A DNA stretch of 64,000 bases from Pedobacter sp. PF22-3 (GCF_026239555.1 NZ_JAPIVP010000004.1:186001-250000); one strand, 5' to 3'. Counted from the first letter of the stretch, positions 7,504 through 16,467 are shown. The notes: generated by a model from the letters alone, not told the origin. Translations and numbers: made by a program.

Positions 7504-8667
7504 ATGAGTAAAAGAGATTATTACGACGTATTGGGCGTAACCAAAAGCGCAGGTGCTGACGAGATCAAGAAAGCTTACCGTAAGATGGCGATCAAATATC
7601 ACCCCGATAAAAATCCGGGAGATAAAGCGGCTGAAGATAAATTTAAAGAAGCGGCAGAAGCTTACGAAGTTTTAAGCAGCCCCGAAAAGAAACAGCGTTA
7701 CGATCAGTTCGGCCATGCCGGTGTAGGTAGTAGCGCTTCTGGTGGCTATGGTGGTGGCAATATGAACATGGACGATATCTTCAGTAATTTTGGAGATATT
7801 TTTGGCGGGCACAACCCATTCGAAAGCTTTTTTGGCGGCGGTGGTGGTGGCCAGCAACGTGGTGGCCGTCGTGTAGCTAAAGGCACCAACCTCCGTATAA
7901 AAGTTAAATTAACCCTTGAAGAAATTGCACATGGTGCTGAAAAGAAAATCAAGGTTAATAAACTAATTGTTTGTAAAACCTGCGATGGTTCTGGAGCAAA
8001 AGATAAATCATCAGTAAGTACCTGTGGTACCTGCGGTGGTAGCGGCCAGGTACGCCGGGTAACCAATACCATTTTAGGCCAGATGCAAACTGCATCTACC
8101 TGCCCTACCTGTAACGGAAGCGGTCAGCAAATTACTGCAAAATGTAATGTATGCCATGGCGATGGTGTTGTACGCGGCGAAGAAACCATCACCATCAATA
8201 TCCCTGCAGGTGTAAGTGAAGGCATGCAATTAAGCATGAGCGGCAAAGGAAATGCAGCACCGAATGGTGGCATTCCGGGTGATTTAATTATTTTAATTGA
8301 AGAGACTCCACACGAAACCTTAAAACGCGAAGGCAATAACGTAGTTTACGATTTGCATTTAAGTTTTGTTGATGCTGCTTTAGGTATGAGCATCGAAGTA
8401 CCAACAATTGATGGCAAAGCTAAAATTAAAATTGAGCCAGGTACGCAAAGTGGAAAATTATTGCGTTTAAAAGGCAAAGGTTTACCAGAGGTGAATTCTT
8501 ACCATAGAGGTGATGAAATCATCCACATCAATATCTGGACACCAAAAGCTTTAAGTAGCGAAGAACGAAATGTTTTAGAGAAATTACGCGAATCGCCAAA
8601 CTTTAAACCTCAACCAGGTAAAAATGATAAGAGCTTTTTCGAAAGAATGAAAGAGTACTTCGAGTAA
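7504..8667 (+). CDS. dnaJ: Chaperone DnaJ (Hsp40, type A)
   Basis: Delivers unfolded substrates to DnaK and stimulates its ATPase. The domain order is canonical: J domain 1-70 with HPD at 33-35, a Gly/Phe-rich linker about 75-125 ([31 protein letters not shown]), and four CxxCxGxG zinc-finger repeats ([32 protein letters not shown]) at about 155-220. The C-terminal substrate-binding domains run to residue 387. It forms an operon with grpE and ends at a strong terminator (8685-8713). All key residues are intact. Confidence 0.97.
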   Translation: MSKRDYYDVLGVTKSAGADEIKKAYRKMAIKYHPDKNPGDKAAEDKFKEAAEAYEVLSSPEKKQRYDQFGHAGVGSSASGGYGGGNMNMDDIFSNFGDIFGGHNPFESFFGGGGGGQQRGGRRVAKGTNLRIKVKLTLEEIAHGAEKKIKVNKLIVCKTCDGSGAKDKSSVSTCGTCGGSGQVRRVTNTILGQMQTASTCPTCNGSGQQITAKCNVCHGDGVVRGEETITINIPAGVSEGMQLSMSGKGNAAPNGGIPGDLIILIEETPHETLKREGNNVVYDLHLSFVDAALGMSIEVPTIDGKAKIKIEPGTQSGKLLRLKGKGLPEVNSYHRGDEIIHINIWTPKALSSEERNVLEKLRESPNFKPQPGKNDKSFFERMKEYFE

Positions 8668-8684
8668 GTAATTTTATATAATTG

Positions 8685-8713
8685 AAAAGCCGATGTTTTT
8701 AGCATCGGCTTTT
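8685..8713 (+). terminator. Rho-independent terminator after dnaJ
   Basis: An 11-bp perfect stem AAAAGCCGATG / CATCGGCTTTT with a 7-base loop and a T-run into 8715. It also stands just past the stop of the opposing lipoprotein gene and can serve both. Confidence 0.9.
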
Positions 8714-8725
8714 TTGTTTATAATA

Positions 8726-9670
8726 CTAATCTACAAAATTGTTGTAGGCAGAACGCATGCTGTCTTGGTGGCGAACCAGTTCTTCAATATTATAATCGGT
8801 TAATTTACCAGATGCAGAAGCATCGCGCATCATTTTTCTTGCAGCAATTAAATAGTCATTTAACCTATCGTTAAAATTTTTAAAATAGCTGTCTTTGCCA
8901 GGATATTTGGTTGCATCTGGTGCAGCCATAGCTTCATGTTTATGATGCTGATCCTCAAGGGCCTGATAAGCAGCTTTAGCTTCTATAGATTTATAATTTT
9001 TATTACTTGCCATTAATTTGGTAAATGCAGCGGTTGCACTACGGTCATCTTTTAGCGCAAATATGTATTCCTTTAAAGGATGTGTCTTCAAAATTACACG
9101 TTCTGCATCATCTCCAATCAGGTTTAATTTGGCCAAAACCAATTCATCATGGTTATAGTATTTTTTACCCATGCTATAAATAGAATCTACCAAGGCTTTT
9201 CCTTTAGTTCCCTTATCATCCTTCCAGTCTTCTGCTTTGATATATTCATCTAAAGATTTATACGTTTCTTTGATTTTATCCAATAAACCAGTCATTGCGG
9301 TCACATTTTCCTTAAAAAATTTCTGATCATCATTGTTTAAAGCGTTAGGTGGGGTATCAGGCTTTAGCCCGCTTCTATTAAATGTAGGTATCGAAAATGG
9401 TTGGATTAAACCAATGAAGGCAAAGCGGTCATTTGGATTTTGCAGTCCTTTTTCAATTTTAATCATGTTATCCTCAATACGTTTGATGTAATCGTTGTTT
9501 TTATCTGTAAAACTGACCATCACATTATTATATTCAATAATGGTATTTACATCTTTTTCATCTGCTTCGGCATAAGCAGTTTTAGCATTATCGTCTTTTT
9601 TCTTATCGTTTTTACAGGCCGTAAAAGATAGTGTAAGCGCAAGTGCTGTTAATTTTAAGATAGTTTTCAT
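8726..9670 (-). CDS. Lipoprotein, DUF3829 (YiiG-like) family
   Basis: An envelope lipoprotein of 314 residues and unknown function. The signal peptide MKTILKLTALALTLSFTAC ends in a lipobox (FTAC) at Cys19, followed by a charged KNDKKKDDN tether. The mature part is almost wholly helical and rich in Asn, Asp and Lys, with an N-terminal segment IIEYNNVMVSFTDKNNDYIKR that resembles the start of the DUF3829 domain. No catalytic motif is visible. It is monocistronic and converges on dnaJ, sharing the terminator at 8685-8713. Confidence 0.75.
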   Translation of the reverse strand: MKTILKLTALALTLSFTACKNDKKKDDNAKTAYAEADEKDVNTIIEYNNVMVSFTDKNNDYIKRIEDNMIKIEKGLQNPNDRFAFIGLIQPFSIPTFNRSGLKPDTPPNALNNDDQKFFKENVTAMTGLLDKIKETYKSLDEYIKAEDWKDDKGTKGKALVDSIYSMGKKYYNHDELVLAKLNLIGDDAERVILKTHPLKEYIFALKDDRSATAAFTKLMASNKNYKSIEAKAAYQALEDQHHKHEAMAAPDATKYPGKDSYFKNFNDRLNDYLIAARKMMRDASASGKLTDYNIEELVRHQDSMRSAYNNFVD

Positions 9671-10136
9671 AGTATAATTGTTTTCATAAATCTGATCTCC
9701 GATCAGAGCAATTTTTAAACCAAAAAGCTGTAACCAGTTAAGAATTTTATGACATTGACATCTTTTTAGATGTTTACCAATTACACAAACTAATTAGAAT
9801 TACGGTTACCAAAAATTGTAAACCCTGATTCGATTAATAAAACGCCTTTACAGAAGTTTTTTCAGTAATGTATTCACTTAAGTTCGTCACCCTGAATTTA
9901 TTTCAGGGTCTAGTCAAGCAAGAAAGATGCTGAAACAAGTTCAGCATGACGAAAGGATAGGAAAAAAGATACTAAATTGACAACTTCATTTTCTGGTTAA
10001 TCTTACTTTAGGCTTTATAAGTAAAAAAGACACCATTTATTTAAAGCTATCCGCTTATATTGGTATTTCTCTTATCATTTTTATAGCTATATCTAACGGC
10101 TCATAAACCTTTCTACCTAATGCCTGTTTCCTATAT
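9671..10136. other. 466-base intergenic region with a family A repeat
   Basis: Contains one family A hairpin repeat (9885-9951: CGTCACCCTGAATT, TTTCAGGGTCT, TTCAGCATGACG). The remainder is AT-rich. No open frame of coding character and no clear promoter for the gene at 10137 were seen. Confidence 0.6.
9885..9951. repeat. Intergenic hairpin repeat, family A
   Basis: Two nested inverted repeats: CCCTGAATTTATTTCAGGG and TGCTGAAACAAGTTCAGCA, bounded by CGTCA and TGACG. The second inner stem is identical to that of 2411-2501. Confidence 0.75.
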
Positions 10137-10853
10137 ATGAAATGGAGAATTGGTTGTTCAGGTTTTTATTACCGGGAATGGAAAGAGGTCTTTTATCCGA
10201 AAGGTTTGGCGCAAAAAAGCTGGTTTAAGTATTATTGCGAACATTTTAACACCATAGAAATTAATTCCACATTCTACAAAATGCCAACTCAAAAATCGTT
10301 CGATAAGTGGTATGATGAAAGTACGGATGATTTCTTATTTACCATTAAGGCTCCACGGCTAATTACGCATTACAAACAGCTCCACGGATGTGAGCAACTT
10401 ATAGATGCTTTTTACCAGGCTATTCAAATCGGACTAAAGGAAAAGTTAGGTTGTGTACTTTTTCAGTTTCCACCAAAGTTTGATTACAGTAAAGAACGGT
10501 TAAATCTATTGATCGAAAATTTAAACCCAGATTTTAAAAATGTAGCAGAATTTCGCCACATCAGTTGGTTTGATGAAGAGATTTATAAAAAGTTAGCTAA
10601 AAACAACATTACGTTTAGTGGACAAAGTTATCCTTCTGCTCTACCTGATGATGCAATTCGGAATACAGAAACTATTTATTACCGTTTTCATGGAAAACCT
10701 GTTTTGTACAAATCTGAATACGATATTAAAGTGATAAATGATTTTAAAAACCAGATTGGAGATAAGGAGAAAGAGGTTTTTGTGTACTTTAATAATACAT
10801 GGGGCGTTGGCGCATTACACAATGCAAAACAATTGCAGGAATTGGTGAAATAG
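10137..10853 (+). CDS. DUF72 domain protein
   Basis: A 238-residue soluble protein of the DUF72 (YecE-like) family, which adopts a TIM-barrel fold; its biochemical role is not established. Recognisable family features are the opening RIGCSGFYYREWKEVFYP, HFNTIEINSTFYKMP, FTIKAPRLITH and the tail VFVYFNNTWGVGALHNAKQL. It is full length and starts at ATG 10137. No neighbour suggests a pathway. Confidence 0.85.
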   Translation: MKWRIGCSGFYYREWKEVFYPKGLAQKSWFKYYCEHFNTIEINSTFYKMPTQKSFDKWYDESTDDFLFTIKAPRLITHYKQLHGCEQLIDAFYQAIQIGLKEKLGCVLFQFPPKFDYSKERLNLLIENLNPDFKNVAEFRHISWFDEEIYKKLAKNNITFSGQSYPSALPDDAIRNTETIYYRFHGKPVLYKSEYDIKVINDFKNQIGDKEKEVFVYFNNTWGVGALHNAKQLQELVK

Positions 10854-11180
10854 GTTCATTTGTAAAGTTAAATGTTACCATCTGACTCCTTCGATCATAC
10901 TAATAATTTGGGTGAATATTGTTATTTTGTTTTATGAGTGTAAGATGGCAACATCTTACACCACGGTATTTTTTTTGAAACCTGACAATAGTCCAAATTT
11001 TTATACCCTTCGCTACCTTGCCAAAACCTACAAACGTAAAAAAATAAACCTGATAGCAATGATATTTCGTTGCACTAAATTAATTTAGCACTAACATTAA
11101 CGAAATTTAATGGATAGCAGGACTGCAACTCCCAAATAAATACTGTTTCTGCTTTTCAAAAAAATATAAAACAAAAAAAT
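10854..11180. other. 327-base intergenic region with a family D repeat
   Basis: Besides the family D repeat at 11046-11126 I see only AT-rich sequence. No TANNTTTG element is close to the gene at 11181. Confidence 0.5.
11046..11126 (+). repeat. Intergenic repeat, family D (AAACCTGATAGCA ... GGATAGCAGGACTGC)
   Basis: Begins AAACCTGATAGCA and ends GGATAGCAGGACTGC. Between them, ATTTCGTT and AACGAAAT form an outer stem around the palindrome CTAAATTAATTTAG. Related copies lie at 33178-33235 (inverted) and 59209-59262, with different central parts. Confidence 0.65.
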
Positions 11181-12095
11181 ATGCGTGTTGCCGTTATCGA
11201 TCTTGGAACCAATACCTTCCACTTACTTATTGCTGAAATAGCAGGAAACCAGCCAGAAATTTTATATAAAACCAATGTGCCCGTTAAATTGGGAGAAGGG
11301 AGGATTAACGATAACGTTATCATTCCGGCAGCGTTTGAAAGAGGGATTAATTGTCTTCAGGATTTTAGCCGAACTATTGCTGAACATCTGGTAGATGTGG
11401 TTAGGGCAACGGCAACTTCAGCCGTTAGGAGTGCAGAAAATGGGAAAGATTTCGTAAATGTAGCAAAAGAAAGAACCGGAATAAGCATCGAAACGATTAG
11501 CGGTGACGAAGAAGCCGAATTAATTTATCAAGGCGTAAAACTGAGCGGTGCTATACAGGAACAATCGTTAATTATGGATATTGGTGGCGGTAGTATAGAG
11601 TTTATGTTATGCGACACCCAAAATTTGATCTGGAAGAAGAGTTATAACATAGGTGCGGCGAGGTTAATGCAACAATTCTTTAAATCAGACCCGCTTTCTG
11701 ATGCAGACAAACAGAACATTCTTTTTCATATCCAGGAACAATTGACGGATCTTTTCGAAACCTGCGAAAAATATAAACCACAAATCTTAATTGGCTCGGC
11801 CGGTGCATTCGAAACATTTGCCGAATTGGTTACCGGAAAGCATCACCAAAATATAATCATTGAGCAACTAAAAACTTACCAGTTTAACTATGATGATTAT
11901 ATCGACATTGCACTGAAACTGATCAACTCTACACACCAGCAACGCGTAGAAATGCCAGGCATTATTCCCCTGCGCGTTGATATGATTGTAATGGCCGCCT
12001 TAATTACAAACTACGTATTAGGAAGAGTAAAAATAAACCGGCTAATGCTCTCTACCTATGATTTAAAAATGGGTGTTCTGGCCAGTCTGATATAA
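11181..12095 (+). CDS. Exopolyphosphatase / pppGpp phosphatase (Ppx/GppA family)
   Basis: A cytoplasmic ASKHA-fold phosphatase that hydrolyses polyphosphate ends or pppGpp. Motifs: phosphate-1 loop VIDLGTNTFHLLIAE (5-19), ATATSAVRSAENG, the catalytic-acid region ISGDEEAELIYQG, phosphate-2 loop MDIGGGSIEFML, and GSAGAFETF. At 304 residues it is the short, two-domain form without the C-terminal HD-like extension of E. coli Ppx. The sequence does not separate Ppx from GppA activity. It starts at ATG 11181. Confidence 0.87.
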   Translation: MRVAVIDLGTNTFHLLIAEIAGNQPEILYKTNVPVKLGEGRINDNVIIPAAFERGINCLQDFSRTIAEHLVDVVRATATSAVRSAENGKDFVNVAKERTGISIETISGDEEAELIYQGVKLSGAIQEQSLIMDIGGGSIEFMLCDTQNLIWKKSYNIGAARLMQQFFKSDPLSDADKQNILFHIQEQLTDLFETCEKYKPQILIGSAGAFETFAELVTGKHHQNIIIEQLKTYQFNYDDYIDIALKLINSTHQQRVEMPGIIPLRVDMIVMAALITNYVLGRVKINRLMLSTYDLKMGVLASLI

Positions 12096-12190
12096 AAAAA
12101 TGATCTATAACATACTTATCAATCATTAAAAATAGAGCGCAATTTATATTTATTACTTTTTAATCCTATTTTATTAAAAATGAATTCAGG

Positions 12191-12886
12191 CTAATGATAG
12201 GAAACAGCAATCTTTCCTAAGACGACAGATTCTGCTTTGTATGCATAATAATCCTTTTGCTGAACAACTTTATAATCTAAATTAAATGCCACAACGTATT
12301 CACTAGCTTCAGCAATTAATTCATTATATTTCCAGTATAAATTGTCATCTATTTTAAATTCATAACGTCCGTTTTTATCGGTTACTGCAGTAAGGTTAGT
12401 GCCTTTTAACCTAAGTTTTAAACCCACCATCGGAACTTTGTTATGGCTCGAAAACATAAAGCCGTAGACTTTTCTCAAAATTACAGGTTCGTCGGCTTTT
12501 TCTTTCTGGGTATTTTTAGTTGTTTCAAAAAGTTCAACAGGTTTTATTTTCGTTGCTGCCTGCGCGCTATGACTTAAAATACATGCACCAATGGCCAAAA
12601 CACCCAGATACTTCATCCAGTTTCTGTTTTTTGTTGGAACAACAGTAAGATGATAGTTGAGTTGGTTCAATTGGCTTTGACCCAAACGGCCGCATACAAC
12701 AGAACCTGCATTTGCCAGCAAATTAATAATTTCGGCATTCGTATAACCCGAAAAATCGATTACATTTTTACTGCAAGCTGTACAGAAATTAAAGCCTTCG
12801 CCTTTTTCCATTTCATCCCAGTTCTGTGAACAAGGCTCAGCAATGGTCACTTCGTTAATTTTGTTTTTCATCAGGCTAATTTTCAT
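12191..12886 (-). CDS. Membrane protein with N-terminal Cys motif and carboxypeptidase-regulatory-like domain
   Basis: Exact family not recognised. The N-terminal 70 residues carry C19-x3-W, C35-x2-C38 (NFCTACSKNVIDFS) and C65, a pattern that could bind a metal. One membrane segment (about 90-110, MKYLGVLAIGACILSHSAQA) follows. The C-terminal region (about 135-200) has the beta-sandwich signature GLKLRLKGTNLTAVTDKNGRYEF of carboxypeptidase-regulatory domains. The layout suggests a cytoplasmic Cys module linked to a periplasmic Ig-like domain. Start at M1 or at M6 (12871). Confidence 0.6.
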   Translation of the reverse strand: MKISLMKNKINEVTIAEPCSQNWDEMEKGEGFNFCTACSKNVIDFSGYTNAEIINLLANAGSVVCGRLGQSQLNQLNYHLTVVPTKNRNWMKYLGVLAIGACILSHSAQAATKIKPVELFETTKNTQKEKADEPVILRKVYGFMFSSHNKVPMVGLKLRLKGTNLTAVTDKNGRYEFKIDDNLYWKYNELIAEASEYVVAFNLDYKVVQQKDYYAYKAESVVLGKIAVSYH

Positions 12887-12923
12887 AGATGATGAAACTT
12901 TCAGCTGGATTCCACAAGATGTT

Positions 12924-13490
12924 TTAAATAAACGTTAATAACTCATTATAAAGCTTTTCCGTTGGTAAGCCCATAACGTTTGTATAAGAGCCTTCTATGC
13001 GCTCTACCACAACTATACCCCACCAATCTTGTACACCATAGCTTCCGGCCTTGTCAAAAGGTTTATAATTATCGATATAGAAATCAATCTCCTCTACTGT
13101 AACAGCTCTACAATAAACAACGGTACGGTCATAGAATGAATGCATTTTACCTTCCTTAGCAAGCGTTACCCCTGTAAAAACCTCGTGTTTACTGCCAGAT
13201 AGCTTTTTCAACATTTCCTGTGCGTGTTCCCTATCCGTTGGTTTACCTAAAATTTCACCGTTTAATGCTACAATGGTATCTGCAGTAATCACTATTTCAC
13301 CATCAGCGGTAAAGGCCCTGGCCTTTTTTTCTGAAATGTAAACGGCTATTTCTGCAGGACTTAAATCTGATGGATAACTTTCATCAACATCCTTCAGTTC
13401 GACTTTAAAAGCTAAACCCATAAGGTTTAAAAGTTCTTGTCGACGGGGTGATTTAGAGGCTAAAATAATGGGAGGAAAATTGGCAGGCAT
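12924..13490 (-). CDS. maf: Maf-family nucleoside triphosphate pyrophosphatase
   Basis: Cytoplasmic house-cleaning enzyme that hydrolyses non-canonical or dTTP/UTP nucleotides, historically linked to septum formation. Motifs: ILASKSPRRQELL at the N-terminus (phosphate binding), DVDESYP, ITADTIVALNG with the catalytic Asp, LSGSKHEVFTGV, and the C-terminal GSYGVQDWWGIVVVERIEGSYTNVMGLP, here in two overlapping parts around residues 148-176. The 188-residue length is typical. A Spy-like gene ends 69 bases upstream on the same strand, separated by a stem-loop. Confidence 0.93.
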   Translation of the reverse strand: MPANFPPIILASKSPRRQELLNLMGLAFKVELKDVDESYPSDLSPAEIAVYISEKKARAFTADGEIVITADTIVALNGEILGKPTDREHAQEMLKKLSGSKHEVFTGVTLAKEGKMHSFYDRTVVYCRAVTVEEIDFYIDNYKPFDKAGSYGVQDWWGIVVVERIEGSYTNVMGLPTEKLYNELLTFI

Positions 13491-13511
13491 ATTTTATTTT
13501 TTTGCTAAAAT

Positions 13512-13539
13512 AAGAAAAGCGACATAAAGCCGCTTTCTT
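13512..13539 (-). terminator. Stem-loop after the Spy-like gene
   Basis: AAGAAAAGCG pairs with CGCTTTCTT (one bulge) around a 9-base loop, just downstream of the minus-strand gene at 13559. The T-run on the minus side is interrupted, so termination is probable but not certain. Confidence 0.5.
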
Positions 13540-13558
13540 ATTTTTTATTTTTCCAGGA

Positions 13559-13948
13559 TTAGTTATTTCCACCACCTTGTCTACGTTTTTCCATCTCCGC
13601 ACGTTGCTCTTTTTGCCAGGTTTCGTAAGCTTTTTTCTGATCGTCTGTTAATATTGCAGTTACTTTTGCATCATTATCAGCACGCATTTTTTGTATTTTC
13701 TCTCTCATCGCATCTCTATCGCCACCACCTTGCATCTCTTCACGCATTTTTTTCATGGTTTCGGCTTGTTCGGTAAAAACGGTGGTCAGTTTTGTTTTCT
13801 GATCATCAGATAACTTTAATTTTTCGTCCAACAGTTTTACTCTTTCATCAGGTTTCATCATCATTCTGCCCGGTCCGCCGCCTTGTTGTGCATTAGCGAA
13901 ACCAGCTATTCCCAGCATTAATCCGCAAATCATCATTAACTTTTTCAT
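13559..13948 (-). CDS. Spy/LTXXQ-like periplasmic protein
   Basis: A small periplasmic helical protein of 129 residues, with signal peptide MKKLMMICGLMLGIAGFANA and a mature part of amphipathic helices rich in Met, Lys, Gln and Glu. The repeated LxxDQKxKL pattern (LKLSDDQKTKLTTVF, AILTDDQKKAYETWQ) is the LTxxQ signature of Spy/CpxP-like chaperones. Gly-rich stretches (QQGGGPG, RQGGGNN) flank the core. The frame is open further upstream, but ATG 13948 is chosen because it opens directly into the signal peptide. Role in envelope stress is inferred. Confidence 0.78.
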   Translation of the reverse strand: MKKLMMICGLMLGIAGFANAQQGGGPGRMMMKPDERVKLLDEKLKLSDDQKTKLTTVFTEQAETMKKMREEMQGGGDRDAMREKIQKMRADNDAKVTAILTDDQKKAYETWQKEQRAEMEKRRQGGGNN

Positions 13949-14052
13949 GTTTTTCTTTTGTTGTTTTTGGTCCAAATTGAGCTTATTGGAGTGCAAAAAA
14001 AAATGAAAGTTTAACGGCGCCATGTAACTTAGCTGTTGCAGAATAAAATAGA

Positions 14053-14883
14053 TCAATCTTTCAACAATAACACCGGAACATGCGATTTAATGGTTAACTT
14101 TTGGGATACACTTTCGTGCAATAAGCCTTCAAAAAAACTATATTTCTTTGGAAGTGCGATAATTAACTGGGCTTCTTCATTTTTAGCAAATTTTACGATT
14201 CCTTTAATGGTATCGGGATGATCAGCGTAGTGGTATGAAGGTGAAAAATCTTTGAGCATTTCGTGTAAAATCTGTTCCTCCTGTAGGCTAACAGCATGAC
14301 CAGAATTGATATTGAGCACCAAAAGTGTTAAGGCATGTTTGTTTAAGATATTTTTTAGCGCCTGCATAGGTACTACCTCTTTTACCTTTTTAAAATCGCA
14401 TGCTAAAATAGCTTTACGGATCGATTGATAGTCAGCTTTAGGTGGTACAACCAAAACAGGAACCGGGCTTGATTTAGAAATTTTAATCGCATTAGAACCA
14501 ATATCACTTTCGTCTTTGGCTTTCTTACCATTACTACCGATAATAATAACTTCAATCTCTTCCCTATTCACCCGATCGATTATTGATCTCAATAAGGTTT
14601 CCCTACTTAAAGCAACCTCTATTTCGGCCATGGGATTGATTTCCAACATTTTTGACTTCAGTTTTTCGAGTGCTTCGAGCCTTTTGGTAATTTCGTCGGC
14701 GATATTTTCATCAGTAGTAATGATCATATCAGGGGTAGGAAGAATGCTCTCGTATTCGGAAACGTAATAAGCATTAAGCAGTATAATTTTTGAGTTCGTC
14801 ATAGCGAAACTCAACCTGGCCGCATATTTCGCAGCATGATCAGCTGTTTTAGAAAAATCGACAGGTACAAGGTATGTACTCAT
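14053..14883 (-). CDS. Universal stress protein with two UspA domains
   Basis: A 276-residue tandem Usp. Domain 1 (1-148) runs from YLVPVDFSKTADHAAKYAARLS to IIIGSNGKKAKDESDIGSNAIKISKSSPVPVLVVP, noted in parts, with the G-x2-G-like nucleotide loop. Domain 2 (about 155-276) is more diverged and ends LLHESVSQKLTIKSHVPVLLL. Cytoplasmic. The upstream region holds a perfect 48-bp palindrome that begins 19 bases before the ATG, an obvious candidate for control of this gene. Confidence 0.87.
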   Translation of the reverse strand: MSTYLVPVDFSKTADHAAKYAARLSFAMTNSKIILLNAYYVSEYESILPTPDMIITTDENIADEITKRLEALEKLKSKMLEINPMAEIEVALSRETLLRSIIDRVNREEIEVIIIGSNGKKAKDESDIGSNAIKISKSSPVPVLVVPPKADYQSIRKAILACDFKKVKEVVPMQALKNILNKHALTLLVLNINSGHAVSLQEEQILHEMLKDFSPSYHYADHPDTIKGIVKFAKNEEAQLIIALPKKYSFFEGLLHESVSQKLTIKSHVPVLLLKD

Positions 14884-14901
14884 ACGATTAAAAATTATGT
14901 T

Positions 14902-14949
14902 TTTACATCTATAAATTAATCAATCGATTGATTAATTTATAGATGTAAA
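14902..14949. promoter_or_regulatory. Perfect 48-bp palindrome upstream of the tandem stress-protein gene
   Basis: Both arms of 24 bases match exactly around the centre CAATC|GATTG: the left arm starts TTTACATCTATAAATTAAT and the right arm ends ATTAATTTATAGATGTAAA. There is no spacer. It could be an operator, a cruciform-forming site or an mRNA hairpin. The rest of 14884-15196 holds a family B repeat. Confidence 0.85.
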
Positions 14950-15026
14950 TCTCGCATATTATCTGATGTATTGCAAATTTTTGAACTGAAGATTTATAAC
15001 GAGAACGTCATTCTGTTTCTTGGTAT

Positions 15027-15123
15027 CGTCATTTCGACTGAAGTGAAACAGAACGGAGAAATCTATTATTAAGTTATTTCTTGAAAATACTTGTAGAGAG
15101 ATCCTTCTACTACGCTCAGGATG
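15027..15123. repeat. Intergenic hairpin repeat, family B
   Basis: Begins CGTCATTTCGACTGAAGTG and includes GGAGAAATCTA facing GAGAGATCCTTCTAC, ending at GCTCAGGATG. A partial GTCATTCTG just before it (15006) suggests a nested or older copy. Confidence 0.65.
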
Positions 15124-15196
15124 TACAAGCGCGGAAGGAGTAATAACAATGCTCTACTCGCAATTACCAATGAACTAATGACAAGTGACCAATAAC

Positions 15197-15724
15197 CTAT
15201 TTCCCCGAATCGGAAGCATTCGGATTTTCATCGAACCACCTACCCTGTACTTTCATTACTTTTTCGATAATATCACGCACAGCGGTTTTGCCGCCGTTAT
15301 ATGGAGAAATGAATGTAGATATCGCTTTTATTTCTTCTACAGCATCGGCTGGGCATGTTGGAAGCCCTACGAGTTTCATTACTTTTAAATCAGGGATATC
15401 GTCGCCCATATAAAGCACTTCTCCTGCAGTGATATTCTTATCTCGAAGATATTGATTAAAAATGGCAACCTTATCCCCTGTTCCAAGGAAAACATCGGTT
15501 ATACCCAGATTAAAGAAACGCTTGCCCATCGCAATACCATCTCCACCAGATATAATACAGATGTTATAGCCTTTTTTAACAGCTAATTGCATGGCATAAC
15601 CATCTTTAATGTTAAAAGTGCGCAACGACTGGCCATTATCAGTAACCTGAACAGATCCATCGGTAAGCACACCATCTACATCAAAAATGAAAGTGGTAAT
15701 CTCTTTTAATTTCTGAAGAAACAT
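15197..15724 (-). CDS. kdsC: KdsC-type HAD phosphatase (3-deoxy-D-manno-octulosonate 8-phosphate phosphatase)
   Basis: Releases phosphate from KDO-8-phosphate in lipopolysaccharide core synthesis; cytoplasmic tetramer of the HAD-IIIA class without a cap domain. The nucleophile motif is FIFDVDGVLTDGS (D15, D17), motif II is ICIISGGDG, the lysine is in LGTGDKVAIF, and motif IV is YMGDDIPDLKVMKLVGL. At 175 residues it has family length. It lies downstream of iscX and fdx on the same strand, separated by short degenerate repeats, so the operon link is weak. Confidence 0.9.
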   Translation of the reverse strand: MFLQKLKEITTFIFDVDGVLTDGSVQVTDNGQSLRTFNIKDGYAMQLAVKKGYNICIISGGDGIAMGKRFFNLGITDVFLGTGDKVAIFNQYLRDKNITAGEVLYMGDDIPDLKVMKLVGLPTCPADAVEEIKAISTFISPYNGGKTAVRDIIEKVMKVQGRWFDENPNASDSGK

Positions 15725-15795
15725 TGGCGCGTTTGGCGATTAGGGTTAAGCGCTCGGTGCCGACTCAGGACTGAGGACTCCGAACTCAAGACTAG

Positions 15796-16038
15796 TTACT
15801 GATTATCTCTCCATTCGTAAACCCAGGCAGATTGAATTTGCTCCAAATGGCCTTCGGTACTTTCTTCGCGGGTTCCTTTAAAGTTAGGCAATGATAAAAC
15901 CCAATCTAAAAGTTCGGTAAAGCGAACGCGGTAGATTTTGGCTTCTGTAAAATCATCGCCAAATTTCTCATATAAAGACATGGCGATATCTTCATAATCG
16001 TTCCAGTAAAAAGGTAAAGCAAATTTATCGTTATTCAT
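15796..16038 (-). CDS. iscX: IscX-like iron-sulfur assembly protein
   Basis: A small acidic protein of 80 residues that in the Isc system binds IscS and modulates cluster formation. Typical features are FYWNDYEDIAMSLYEKFGDD near the N-terminus, RVRFTELLDWVLSLPNF, and the C-terminal helix HLEQIQSAWVYEW. I place the start at ATG 16038, opening MNNDKF; the frame is open upstream but lies in repeat-like sequence. A [2Fe-2S] ferredoxin gene precedes it by 86 bases on the same strand, the arrangement seen in isc operons, although iscS and iscU are not here. Confidence 0.88.
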   Translation of the reverse strand: MNNDKFALPFYWNDYEDIAMSLYEKFGDDFTEAKIYRVRFTELLDWVLSLPNFKGTREESTEGHLEQIQSAWVYEWRDNQ

Positions 16039-16124
16039 GTTTTGTTCGTTTGTTGTTGTAAAGTTGAAATGTTTAATGCTGTAAAGTTCAGACTCCCGAC
16101 TAAGGACTCTAGACTCCGGACTTA

Positions 16125-16457
16125 CTAGTGCCCCATAAAACCAGACTGATCTGGAATGGTCACTTCGATATCGCCGTTGATTACCACACACTGGCAACCT
16201 AAACGCGAAGTAATTTTCGGACGAACAGCCCTATCGATAAAATCTTCTTCTTTATCAGAAATCTCTTCGATATTATCCATTCCCTTGGTTACATACACAT
16301 GGCAGGTACTGCAACCACAAACACCTCCACAGTTGTGTTGTAATTCGATTCCATTATCCAGGCAAACATCTAAAACAGATTCACCAGCTGCTATTGGCAA
16401 TTCAATAGATTCGTGATCTGCTTCTTCAAAATTTATTTTCAGTTTAAAAATGCTCAT
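16125..16457 (-). CDS. fdx: [2Fe-2S] ferredoxin, adrenodoxin/Isc type
   Basis: Electron donor for iron-sulfur cluster assembly. The cluster ligands are C43-x5-C49-x2-C52 (HNCGGVCGCSTC) and C88 (SRLGCQC), the vertebrate-type spacing. At 110 residues the length is right for Isc Fdx. It is followed by iscX, supporting an assembly role over respiration. Its promoter is probably the TACTTTTG at 16468-16475. Confidence 0.92.
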   Translation of the reverse strand: MSIFKLKINFEEADHESIELPIAAGESVLDVCLDNGIELQHNCGGVCGCSTCHVYVTKGMDNIEEISDKEEDFIDRAVRPKITSRLGCQCVVINGDIEVTIPDQSGFMGH

Positions 16458-16467
16458 AATTATTTTG

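Noticed and set aside
14918..14933. FNR/CRP-type box (TTGAT-N4-ATCAA) within the 48-bp palindrome.
   Set aside because: The core reads ATCAA-TCGA-TTGAT, the reverse arrangement of the FNR half-sites, so it does not match.
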